DNA from: Pseudideonella sakaiensis
GTDB taxonomy: Bacteria > Pseudomonadota > Gammaproteobacteria > Burkholderiales > Burkholderiaceae_C
Reading direction: 5' to 3'
Length of the DNA: 35,388 nt
Assembly: GCF_001293525.1 (NCBI RefSeq)
Contig: NZ_BBYR01000071.1
Location: 1-35,388 of the forward strand
Below, piece by piece: positions 24,300 to 32,574 of this stretch. Below the pieces are notes generated by a model. That model made no database searches and had not been told where the DNA came from. It saw only the letters and a list, made by a program, of their open reading frames with translations. How positions within the stretch are numbered: the stretch's first letter is position 1; the number at the start of each line of letters is the position of its first letter. The translations under genes and the position numbers were made by a program.

Positions 24300-27200
24300 T
24301 CAGGCCTCTCGCACGGTCGTCGACGACGGCTTGGCTGACGCCGGCCGGCCGCGCCGCAGCAGCCGGCGCAGCCCCTGCAGCAGGTCGTCGACGAAGGTGA
24401 AGATCACCGGGATCACCAGCAGGCTGAGGAAGGTGCTGGTGACCAGGCCGCCGATCACGACGATGGCCATCGGCGCACGGAAGCTCGGGTCCACGCCCCA
24501 GCCGATCGCGATCGGCAGCATGCCGGCACCCATCGCGATCGTGGTCATCACGATCGGCCGCGCCCGCTTGTGGCAGGCATCGAGCAGCGCGTCCCAGCGG
24601 CTCAGGCCGTGGTCGCGCCGCGCCATGATCGCGTACTCGACCAGCAGGATCGAGTTCTTCGTCGCGATGCCCATCAGCATGATCAGGCCGATCATCGACG
24701 GCATCGACAGCGCCGTCTGCGTGACGAAGAGCGCGAGGAAGGCGCCCGGGATCGACAGCACCAGCGCCGCCAGGATGGTGACCGGCTGCACGAAGTCGTG
24801 GAACAGCAGCACCAGCACGATGTAGATGCACAGCACGCCGGTCAGCATCGCCAGGCCGAAACTGTCGAACAGCTCGGCCATCGCCTCGGCATCGCCGACG
24901 CTGGTCTGGATCACGCCGGGCGGCAGGTTCTGCAGGCTGGGCAGCGCCTTGGCGGCCTTCTCCACCTCGCCCAGCGGCTGCTGGTTCAGCTCGATCTCGA
25001 AGTTGATGTTGCGCTGCCGGTCGTAGCGGTCGATCTCCGCCGGACCGCTGGCCAGCTCGAGGCTGGCGACGTTGCCGAGCGGCACCGGCCCGCGGGCCCC
25101 CGGCACCGGCAGGCGCGCCAGCAGCGCGAGGTCGGTGCGGGCCTCGGCGCGCAGCCGCACCACCACCGGCACCTGGCGCTGGCTGAGGTTCAGCTTGGCC
25201 AGGCCCTGGTCGTAGTCGCCGGCGGTGGCGATGCGCAGCGTGTCGGCGATCGCCGCGGAGGTGACGCCGAGGTCGGCCGCGCGCGCGAAATCGGGCCGCA
25301 CGATCAGCTCGGGACGCACCAGGCTGGAGGTGGAGGTGACGTTGCCGATGCCGGGAATCGTCCGCAGCTCGCGCTCGACCTGCCGCGCATGCTCGCCGAG
25401 CACGCGGCCGTCCTCGCCGGCCAGCACCAGCACGTACTTCTCGCTCGAGGCCCCGAGGCCCACCTTCACGCGGGCGCCGGGCAGCGCGCCGAGCGCCTGC
25501 CGCAGCTCGGCCTCGATCGCCTGCTTCGACAGGCCGGGCCGCTGGTCGCGGTGGGTCAGGTTGATCGTCAGCGTGGCCTTGCGCACCTCGGCTGCGCCGG
25601 CCGGCGCGAAGGGGTCGGCCCCGGTGGAGCCGCCGCCGACCGCGGTGTAGACGAGCTTCACGTGCGGGTTGGCCTGCACGATGCTGCGCGCCTGCTCGGC
25701 CGCGTCGCGGGTCTGGCGGAAGGTGCTGCCCGGCGGCAGCGTGACCGTGACCTGGGTCTGCGAGAGGTCGTCCGGCGGGATGAAGCCGGTGGGCAGCAGC
25801 GGCACCAGCGCAAAGGAGCCGACCAGGAAGACCCCAGCGGCCAGCGCCGTCAGCCAGCGGTGGCGCAGGCACCAGGCCGCCCAGCGCATGTACAGCGCGA
25901 GCCAGCCCGGCTCGCGGTGTTCCTTCGCGTCGGCGCGCAGCAGGTAGGCGGCCATCATCGGCGTCAGCATGCGCGCGACCACCAGCGAGAAGAACACCGC
26001 GATCGCCGCGGTCCAGCCGAACTGAACGAAGAACTTGCCCGGCACGCCCGCCATGAAGGCGGTCGGCAGGAACACCGCGATCAGCGTGAAGGTGGTCGCG
26101 ATCACCGCCAGGCCGATCTCGTCCGCCGCCTCCATCGCGGCCTGGAAGGGCGTCTTGCCCATGCGCAGGTGGCGCATGATGTTCTCGATCTCGACGATCG
26201 CGTCGTCGACCAGGATCCCGACCACCAGCGACAGCGCCAGCAGCGTCACCACGTTGACCGTGAAGCCCATCAGGTGCATCACGAAGAAGGTCGGGATGGC
26301 CGACAGCGGCAGCGCGACCGCCGCGACGAAGGTGGCACGCCAGTCGCGCAGGAACAGGAACACCACCAGCACCGCCAGCGCCGCGCCCTCGTACAGCAGC
26401 TTCATCGAGCCGTCGTAGTTCTCGACCACCGGGTCGACGAAGTTGAAGGCCTCGGTGATGGTGACGTCCGGGTGCGCCGCCTTCAGCCGATCGAGCGCGG
26501 CGCGCACGCCCTCGGCCACGTCGATCTCGCCGGCGCCGCGGCTGCGCACGATCTCGAAGCCGACCACCGGCTGGCCGTTCAGCAGCGCGGCGCTGCGCTG
26601 CTCGGCCACGCCGTCGGTCACGGTGGCGATCTGGTCGAGGCGCACGCTGCGGCCGTCGGCGAGCGCGATCTGCAGCGCCGCCAGCTCCTCGGCCGAGCGC
26701 ACGGTGGCGATGGTGCGCACCGACTGCTCCAGCCCGCCGACGTCGCTGCGCCCGCCCGAGGCCTCCTGCTGCACCTGGCGCAGCTGGCGCGACACGTCGG
26801 CCGCGGTGGCGTTCAGCGCCAGCAGCCGGGCCGGGTCCAGCGCCACCGCGACCTCGCGCGTGACGCCGCCGACGCGCGCGACCGCGCCGACGCCGCGCAC
26901 GCTCAGCATCGCCTTCGTGACCGTGTTGTCGACGAACCAGCTCAGCGCCTCGTCGTCCATGCGCGGCGACGCGATGGTGTAGGTCAGGATGGGGGCACCG
27001 GCCAGGTCGACCTTGGCGATCACCGGGTCGCGCAGGTCGGCCGGCAGGTCGGAGCGCACGCGCGAGACGGCGTCGCGCACGTCGTCGACCGCCTCCTGCG
27101 TCGGCTTCTCGAGCCGGAACTCGGCGGTCAGCACCACGCTGCCGTCCTGGATCTTCGCGTAGAGGTGCTTCAGGCCCTGGATGGTGGCGAGCGAGTTCTC

Positions 27201-27401
27201 GATCTTGCGCGCCACCTCGGTCTCGAGCTGCGACGGTGCTGCGCCCGGCAGCGCGGCCGTCACCGTGACCATCGGCAGGTCGATGTCCATGAAGTTCTGG
27301 ACCTTCATGCGCTGGAAGCCGAGCAGGCCGGCCAGCGTCAGCATCACGAACAGCAGCACCGACGGGATCGGGTTGCGGATGCACCACGCGGAGACGTTCA
27401 T
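24300..27401 (-). CDS. RND efflux pump permease (HAE1/AcrB-like)
   Basis: This 1033-residue inner membrane transporter has the RND layout: TM1 at 11-30, a large porter loop, six helices, a second loop, and five more helices. The proton relay is intact: Asp399-Asp400 in VVGILVDDAIVEIEN (TM4) and Lys915 in GIATKNS (TM10). FIPPDD and GGGSTGADPFAPAGAAEV mark the second loop. It is the third gene of an operon after the outer membrane factor and membrane fusion protein, starting 22 bases after the latter's stop, so a complete tripartite pump is encoded. No regulator gene lies next to the pump, and the substrates cannot be read from sequence. Confidence 0.95.
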   Translation of the reverse strand: MNVSAWCIRNPIPSVLLFVMLTLAGLLGFQRMKVQNFMDIDLPMVTVTAALPGAAPSQLETEVARKIENSLATIQGLKHLYAKIQDGSVVLTAEFRLEKPTQEAVDDVRDAVSRVRSDLPADLRDPVIAKVDLAGAPILTYTIASPRMDDEALSWFVDNTVTKAMLSVRGVGAVARVGGVTREVAVALDPARLLALNATAADVSRQLRQVQQEASGGRSDVGGLEQSVRTIATVRSAEELAALQIALADGRSVRLDQIATVTDGVAEQRSAALLNGQPVVGFEIVRSRGAGEIDVAEGVRAALDRLKAAHPDVTITEAFNFVDPVVENYDGSMKLLYEGAALAVLVVFLFLRDWRATFVAAVALPLSAIPTFFVMHLMGFTVNVVTLLALSLVVGILVDDAIVEIENIMRHLRMGKTPFQAAMEAADEIGLAVIATTFTLIAVFLPTAFMAGVPGKFFVQFGWTAAIAVFFSLVVARMLTPMMAAYLLRADAKEHREPGWLALYMRWAAWCLRHRWLTALAAGVFLVGSFALVPLLPTGFIPPDDLSQTQVTVTLPPGSTFRQTRDAAEQARSIVQANPHVKLVYTAVGGGSTGADPFAPAGAAEVRKATLTINLTHRDQRPGLSKQAIEAELRQALGALPGARVKVGLGASSEKYVLVLAGEDGRVLGEHARQVERELRTIPGIGNVTSTSSLVRPELIVRPDFARAADLGVTSAAIADTLRIATAGDYDQGLAKLNLSQRQVPVVVRLRAEARTDLALLARLPVPGARGPVPLGNVASLELASGPAEIDRYDRQRNINFEIELNQQPLGEVEKAAKALPSLQNLPPGVIQTSVGDAEAMAELFDSFGLAMLTGVLCIYIVLVLLFHDFVQPVTILAALVLSIPGAFLALFVTQTALSMPSMIGLIMLMGIATKNSILLVEYAIMARRDHGLSRWDALLDACHKRARPIVMTTIAMGAGMLPIAIGWGVDPSFRAPMAIVVIGGLVTSTFLSLLVIPVIFTFVDDLLQGLRRLLRRGRPASAKPSSTTVREA

Positions 27402-27423
27402 CGTCGCGTCCTCGGCCCGGGGT

Positions 27424-28572
27424 TCAGCGCGGCACCGACGCGGCCGGCCCCGGCGGACGCACCGCCGGTGGCGCCGCGACCACGCGCACCGTGTCGCCGT
27501 CGGCCAGGAAGGCGCCGCCGGACGCGACCACCCGCGCGTCGGCCGCCAGGCCCGCGGTGACTTCGACTCGCTCGCCGTCGCGCCGGCCGACCTGCACCTT
27601 GGTCTCGGCCACCTTGCCGTCGGCGCCGATGCGGTGCACGTAGTGGAAGCCGTCGCGCAGCGTGACCGCGGTCTGCGGCAGCGTCAGCGCGCTGCTGCGG
27701 CCGAGCGCGAACTCGCCGCGCGCGAACATGCCGGCGCGCAGCAGCGGCGAGGCCGGCAGGTCGACGTAGACCAGGCCGTTGCGCGTCTGCGGATCGACCG
27801 TGGGCGCGATCATGCGCACCCGGCCCGTCACCGCCTGGCCCGGCGCCGGGCTGAGCGTCACGGCCTGGCCGGGCGCGAGCGCGCCCAGGTCGGCCGCCGG
27901 CACCTCGGCCCGCCACTCCAGCCGGCCCTGGCGGATCAGCCGGAACAGCTCCTGGCCGGCCGGCAGCACCGCACCGACGGTGGCGCTGCGCGCCGAGATC
28001 ACGCCGGCGTCGGGCGCCACCACGGTGGTCTGGCGCAGCCGCAGCGCCTGGTGCTCGGCCGCCGCGCGCTGCGCCTCCAGCCGGGCCTCGGCGGTGCGCT
28101 CGGCCGTCAGGTACTGCGCGATCACCTGCTGGCTGAGCGCGCCGGTGGTCTGCAGCTCGCGGGCGCGGGCGGCATTGGCGCGTGCCTCGGCCAGCGTGGC
28201 CTCGGCCTCCGCCACCGCGGCGCGGATCTGCGCCGCCTCGGCGCGCACGGTCTCGGCCGCGAAGCGCGCCAGCACCTGGCCGCGCTGCACGCGGTCGCCG
28301 ACGTTCACCAGCACCTCGGTCAGCCGCAGGCCGTTGGCCTCGGTGCCGATGCTGGCCTCCTGCCAGGCCGCGACGCTGCCGTTCGCGGGGAGCTGCCGCA
28401 CCAGCTCGCCGCGCTGCGGCTGCACCGCGGTGACCGTCAGCGCCGTGCGCGCTGCCGCGGCGGGCGGCGCCGGATCGGCGGCCCGGGTGGCCCCGGCCAG
28501 GCCGATCGACGCCAGCACGGCGGCCGTTGCGAGCGCGAGCGCGGGAAGGTGGGCGGGGCGGAAGGGGTTCAT
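27424..28572 (-). CDS. RND efflux membrane fusion protein (HlyD/AcrA family)
   Basis: This 382-residue periplasmic adaptor has a signal peptide (about 1-32; MNPFRPAHLPALALATAAVLASIG, ending ATRAA). The first half of the lipoyl domain follows (SIGTEANGLRLTEVLVNVGDRVQRGQVLARF), then an alpha-hairpin (AETVRAEAAQIRAAVAEAEATLAEARANAARARELQ and following), the second lipoyl half (VVAPDAGVISARSATVGAVLPAG), a beta-barrel and the membrane-proximal domain (AVTLRDGFHYVHRI). No lipobox cysteine is present, so it is probably anchored by other means or free. ATG at 28572 is chosen; the 36 codons before are Pro/Arg-rich spacer after the outer membrane factor gene. Confidence 0.93.
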   Translation of the reverse strand: MNPFRPAHLPALALATAAVLASIGLAGATRAADPAPPAAAARTALTVTAVQPQRGELVRQLPANGSVAAWQEASIGTEANGLRLTEVLVNVGDRVQRGQVLARFAAETVRAEAAQIRAAVAEAEATLAEARANAARARELQTTGALSQQVIAQYLTAERTAEARLEAQRAAAEHQALRLRQTTVVAPDAGVISARSATVGAVLPAGQELFRLIRQGRLEWRAEVPAADLGALAPGQAVTLSPAPGQAVTGRVRMIAPTVDPQTRNGLVYVDLPASPLLRAGMFARGEFALGRSSALTLPQTAVTLRDGFHYVHRIGADGKVAETKVQVGRRDGERVEVTAGLAADARVVASGGAFLADGDTVRVVAAPPAVRPPGPAASVPR

Positions 28573-28680
28573 CGCACGGATCGGGGCAGGAGGCGGGAAC
28601 ACGGGGACGACGAAGGGCAGGCCGTGGATTCGACGGCGCGCGGGCGCAGGGGCCGGGCTGGATGGCGGCCGCTCGGCCAC

Positions 28681-30249
28681 TCAGGCCCCGTTCCCCGCGC
28701 CGTCCGACGCGGCGGTGGCGGGCAGGTCGGCGGCCGTCCAGCCGCCGCCGAGCGCGCGGTAGAGCTGCACCCAGGCCAGGCTGCGCTCGCGCTGCAGGCC
28801 GAGCAGCGCGCTGCGCGCCTGCACCGCGTTGCGGCGGGCGTCCTCCAGCTCGAACAGGCTGGCCAGGCCGCCGCGGTAGCGGGCCTGCACGGCGGCGAAC
28901 GCGGCCTCGTAGCCCTCCAGCGCGACCTGCGCATCGGGCAGCTGGACGGCCGAGGCCTGCAGCCGCACCAGCGCCTGCTCGACCTCGCGCACGGCCTGGC
29001 GCAGCCGGCCGCGGTAGGCGGCGAGGGCCTCGTCGTAGCGGGCGCGCGCGGCCTCGACCTCGGCGCGCCGGGCGCCGCCGTCGAACAGCGGCACCACGAC
29101 CTGCAGCGGGCCGAGGGTCCAGGTGCTGCCGCTGGCGCTCTCGCCGCCGCCGGACACCCGCATCGCACCGATGCTGCCGCTGAGCGAGATGCTGGGCCGC
29201 AGGCGCGCCTCGGCCGCCCGGGTGTCGGCGCTGGCCGCGACCACGGCCTGCTCGGCCGCCTGCAGGTCGGGGCGCTGCGCCAGCGCCTGCGCCGGCACGC
29301 GCGCCGCGGCATCGACGCCGTCGACCGTCGGCTGCGGCACGCCCGGCGCGGCGCCCGCCAGCGCCGCGCGCAGCGCGGGCTCGGGCCGGCCGGTCAGCGC
29401 CACCAGCGTCTTCAGCTCCAGCGCACAGGCGGCCTGCTGGGCCGCGAGCTGGCTGCGCGCCTGCGCCGCACTGGCGCGGGCCAGGGCCGCGTCCGCCGGC
29501 GCCTGGAAGCCGGCCCGCGCGGCCAGGTCGGCCAGGCGGGCGGTCTCGGCGCGCGAGGCGGCATCGCGCGCCGCCTCGGCGGCCTGCGCCTCGCAGGCGC
29601 GCCACGCGATGGTGCTGCCGGCCGTCTCGGCCGCCACCGCGACGCGCGCCTCGTGCCAGCCGGCCCGGGCGCCGGCCAGCCGGGCCGTGGCCGCGTCGCG
29701 GCGCGCCGCGTTGCCACCGAAGAGATCGACTTCCCAGCTGGCCTGCAACGCGCCCGAGAGGCTGGTGCCCAGCGGGCTCAGCAGGTCCTGGCGCCCGCGC
29801 ACCGCAGCGGCGGTCGCGCCGAGCTGCGGGCCGAGCGCGGCCGCGGCCGCGGTGCGGGCCGCCTGCGCCTGGGCCAGCCGCGCCGTGGCGGCCGCCAGGT
29901 CGGGGCTACCGGCCTGGGCCTCGGCCACCAGGGTGTCGAGCAGCGGGTCCTGGAAGCGCTGCCACCAGCGCAGCAGGCCGACGGGGTCGCCACCGTGCGG
30001 CCAGGCCGCCTGCCAGGTCGCGGGGCGCTCGGCCGCGATGGCCTCGGCCGGCGTCGCAGCCGGCGTGCCCGGGCCGGCGGCGCAGCCCGCGAGCACGAGT
30101 GCGAGCGCGAGCGCGGCACCACCCGCCCATGGCGCGCGGTGGCGGGTGGCACGCGGCCGCACGGCGGCCCGCGGCGCGCGCCGGCGCGCCTGGGCCTGCG
30201 ATGGCCTCTGCACCGGCCCGCCGGTCGAATGCTGCGCGTGCACCGTCAT
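28681..30249 (-). CDS. RND efflux outer membrane factor lipoprotein (NodT/OprM family)
   Basis: This 522-residue protein is a TolC-like outer membrane channel with an N-terminal lipoprotein signal. The lipobox LVLAGC places the lipidated residue at Cys56, after an unusually long n-region of about 42 mostly polar residues, which suggests the true start may be a little downstream. Two OEP repeats follow: WWQRFQDPLLDTLVAEA, SWEVDLFGGNAARRDAATARL, LAQRPDLQAAEQAVVAASADTRAAEARLRPSI, and the closing LYRALGGGW. It is first in the efflux operon and 36 bases downstream of the adenosyltransferase gene on the same strand. Confidence 0.92.
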   Translation of the reverse strand: MTVHAQHSTGGPVQRPSQAQARRRAPRAAVRPRATRHRAPWAGGAALALALVLAGCAAGPGTPAATPAEAIAAERPATWQAAWPHGGDPVGLLRWWQRFQDPLLDTLVAEAQAGSPDLAAATARLAQAQAARTAAAAALGPQLGATAAAVRGRQDLLSPLGTSLSGALQASWEVDLFGGNAARRDAATARLAGARAGWHEARVAVAAETAGSTIAWRACEAQAAEAARDAASRAETARLADLAARAGFQAPADAALARASAAQARSQLAAQQAACALELKTLVALTGRPEPALRAALAGAAPGVPQPTVDGVDAAARVPAQALAQRPDLQAAEQAVVAASADTRAAEARLRPSISLSGSIGAMRVSGGGESASGSTWTLGPLQVVVPLFDGGARRAEVEAARARYDEALAAYRGRLRQAVREVEQALVRLQASAVQLPDAQVALEGYEAAFAAVQARYRGGLASLFELEDARRNAVQARSALLGLQRERSLAWVQLYRALGGGWTAADLPATAASDGAGNGA

Positions 30250-30285
30250 GTCCGTCCTCTCGAAGCCTGGGGGGCGCGGTGGCGG

Positions 30286-30930
30286 TCAGCCGCCGTCGCG
30301 CGCCAGCCGCTCGCTGCGCCAGTAGACATCGTCGCCCCCCAGGCCATCCAGGTTGGCCCGGTTCAGCACGCGGGCCAGCACGAACAGCAGGTCGCTCAGC
30401 CGGTTCAGGTACTGGCGCGCCTCGGGCCGGACCGCCGCCGCAGCCGCCGGGGCCGCCGGCTCGGCGCCAGCGGGCGGCGGCGTGCCGTCGGTGGCCGCCG
30501 GTGCCTCGGCATGCGCCAGGGCCACCACCGCCCGCTCGGCACGGCGCGCGACGGTGCGCGCCACGTGCGCGATCGCGGCGCTGCGCGTGCCGCCGGGCAG
30601 GATGAACTCCGCCAGCCGCGGCAGGGTCTCGTTGTAGGTCGCCAGGGCCTCGTCGAGCTGCTGCACGGCCTCGGCCTTCAGCAGCGCGAAGCCGGGGATG
30701 GACAGCTCGCCGCCGAGGTTGAAGAGCTCGTGCTGGATCGACGACAGCAGCACCCGCACATCGCCCGGCAGCGGCTCGGCCAGCAGCACGCCGAGCTGGG
30801 AGTTGAGCTCGTCGACGTCGCCCATGGCCTGCACGCGCAGGTCGTCCTTGCGCACGCGGCGGCCGTCGCCGAGGCCGGTGGTGCCATCGTCGCCGGTGCG
30901 CGTGGCGATCTGGGTGAGGCGGTTGGACAT
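30286..30930 (-). CDS. PduO-type cob(I)alamin adenosyltransferase
   Basis: The enzyme transfers the adenosyl group of ATP to cob(I)alamin, making adenosylcobalamin. The 214-residue protein shows the ATP-binding TRTGDDGTTGL (10-20), then GDVDELNSQLG (37-47), FILPGGT (109-115), the ARRAERAVVAL helix (128-138) and the closing YLNRLSDLLFVLAR (174-187). Between the last two there is an Ala/Pro-rich insertion of about 27 residues (141-167) not usual in the family. ATG at 30928-30930 is chosen because the conserved N-terminus begins a few residues later. It precedes the efflux operon by 36 bases; a functional link is not apparent. The 190-base region upstream (30931-31120) holds only weak hairpins. 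Confidence 0.92.
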   Translation of the reverse strand: MSNRLTQIATRTGDDGTTGLGDGRRVRKDDLRVQAMGDVDELNSQLGVLLAEPLPGDVRVLLSSIQHELFNLGGELSIPGFALLKAEAVQQLDEALATYNETLPRLAEFILPGGTRSAAIAHVARTVARRAERAVVALAHAEAPAATDGTPPPAGAEPAAPAAAAAVRPEARQYLNRLSDLLFVLARVLNRANLDGLGGDDVYWRSERLARDGG

Positions 30931-31120
30931 GGGCGCGGGCCGGGGAAGCGGGCAGGGCGCGCAGCATACCCGCTGGCCTTCGACCCGGGCCGGGACGGGG
31001 CGACGCTCGGCCGGGCGGGGCGACGAGACGACGCCGCGGCGGCACGAACGGGGCCCGATGGCGGGCGGGCGACGCGCCACACGGCGCGCCGCGGGAGGCC
31101 GGACGCGTGGCGCCGGATCC

Positions 31121-32569
31121 TCAGGCCGTCATCAGCGGCGCCATCCGCTGGCCGAAGGCCGACAGCCCCGGCAGCACCTCGGCCTGCTCGGCCGGGCTCA
31201 GGCCCATCCAGCCGCCGAACTGGGCCGCCAGCTCGACCACGGACAGGCCGGGCAGCAGGCGGCCGGAACCGACATCGTCCGGCGTGCCGGTGGCCACCAC
31301 CGGGAAGCGGCCGTGGATCTGGCCGCCGCGCACGCCCCCGCCGAGCACCACGTGGTGCGCGCCCCAGCCGTGGTCGCTGCCGTCGCCGTTGCTCACCAGC
31401 GTGCGGCCGAAGTCGGACGCGGTGAACAGCGTGACGGCGTCGAGCAGGCCGAGCGACTGCAGCGCGCCCATGAAGTAGTCGATCGACAGCGCGACCCGGG
31501 CGGTCAGCACCGGGTGGTCGCGCAGCTGGTTGGCATGGGTGTCGAAGGCGCCGAGCGAGACCATGAAGACCTGGCGCTGCAGGCCCAGCGCCGGCGCGGC
31601 CGCGATCATCTGGGCCACCACGCTCAGTTGCCGCGCCAGCGGATCGACGTCCAGCGTGGCGGGGCTGCCGGTCGGCAACGGGGCGCCGCCGAGGATCGGG
31701 GTGGCGGGAATCGGCGGGACCGAGACCCGGCCGAACGCCGACGAGAGCACCCCTTCCGCCGCGATCGAACGGGCCATCACGCGCGCGTACTCGCCCGCCA
31801 TCGGGTGGTCGCCGGCCGTGACGAGCGTCTCGCGCAGCAGCGCGCCGACGGTGCTCGAGCCGGTGACCCAGCGCTCGTCGAGGGCACGCACCCGCGCGGC
31901 CCCGTTCGCGCCGATCTGGTACTGGACGACGTCGCGGCCCGACAGGAAGACCGCGTTGCCGGCGGCCGAGACGGCCGTGAAGAGCGGCTGGGCGTTCGCG
32001 GCCATCAGCAGGTCGGCGATGCGGCCGCCCCAGCCGGCGCGGGCCCCCTCGGGCGACAGCGACTGCCAGGTCGACACCTGGTCGTTGTGCGAGAACAGCT
32101 TGGCCGGCACGTCGCGCTCGGCAAGGAACTCCGCCCGGGTCAGCGGCCGGACCAGCGGCCCCACGTTGGCGACCACGGCCGCGCGGCCCTGCTCGTACCA
32201 GCGCATCAGCGGCGCCAGCTCCGCCGGCGTGCCGAAGCGGCGCCCGTCCTGCACCAGGCCGGCCGGGCTCTGCAGCGCGGCCAGCGGCAGCGCCAGGTCG
32301 CCGCGGGCGGCGGCATAGGCGGCATGCTCGGCCGGGTCGATCGGCACGAACCAGTTGTGCGCGTCGTTGCCGCCGAGCATGAACAGGCAGACCAGCGCCC
32401 GGTAGCCGCCGCCGGGGTTGGCCGAGCGGCTGGCGCGCGACGACAGCGCCGCCAGCCCGGCCAGGCCGAGGCCGAGCCCGGCGCGGCCGGCGAGGCCGCC
32501 GAGGGCGAGCCCGCCGGCCCGGCGGACGAAGTCGCGGCGGCTGCGGGGCGACACAGGGGGCGAGGACAT
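31121..32569 (-). CDS. Tat-exported DUF1501-domain protein
   Basis: This 482-residue protein starts with a twin-arginine signal (SRRDFVRRAGG at 10-20, hydrophobic stretch to about 42). It continues with the DUF1501 fold: ALVCLFMLGGNDAHNWFVP, LFSHNDQVSTWQSL, VFMVSLGAFDTHANQ, VTLFTASDFGRTL and DHGWGAHHVVLGG. DUF1501 belongs to the alkaline phosphatase/sulfatase-like superfamily (Asp, His clusters), but its substrate is not known. It follows the DUF1800 gene by 5 bases, and this pairing is widespread in bacteria. ATG at 32569 gives the Tat signal immediately; longer frames run into the DUF1800 gene. Confidence 0.9.
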   Translation of the reverse strand: MSSPPVSPRSRRDFVRRAGGLALGGLAGRAGLGLGLAGLAALSSRASRSANPGGGYRALVCLFMLGGNDAHNWFVPIDPAEHAAYAAARGDLALPLAALQSPAGLVQDGRRFGTPAELAPLMRWYEQGRAAVVANVGPLVRPLTRAEFLAERDVPAKLFSHNDQVSTWQSLSPEGARAGWGGRIADLLMAANAQPLFTAVSAAGNAVFLSGRDVVQYQIGANGAARVRALDERWVTGSSTVGALLRETLVTAGDHPMAGEYARVMARSIAAEGVLSSAFGRVSVPPIPATPILGGAPLPTGSPATLDVDPLARQLSVVAQMIAAAPALGLQRQVFMVSLGAFDTHANQLRDHPVLTARVALSIDYFMGALQSLGLLDAVTLFTASDFGRTLVSNGDGSDHGWGAHHVVLGGGVRGGQIHGRFPVVATGTPDDVGSGRLLPGLSVVELAAQFGGWMGLSPAEQAEVLPGLSAFGQRMAPLMTA

Positions 32570-32574
32570 GTCGG

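Noticed and set aside
24570-27560. A 996-codon plus-strand frame opposite the RND permease gene, and similar frames opposite the efflux operon and DUF genes.
   Set aside because: Composition is dominated by His, Gln, Arg and Ala, with no motifs; the minus-strand RND, adaptor and channel proteins are unmistakable.
31021-31090. Short GC-rich inverted repeats (for example CGCGCC-ACAC-GGCGCG, 31073-31088) between the DUF1501 and adenosyltransferase genes.
   Set aside because: Stems of six bases of pure GC are expected by chance at this composition and no T-tract follows.
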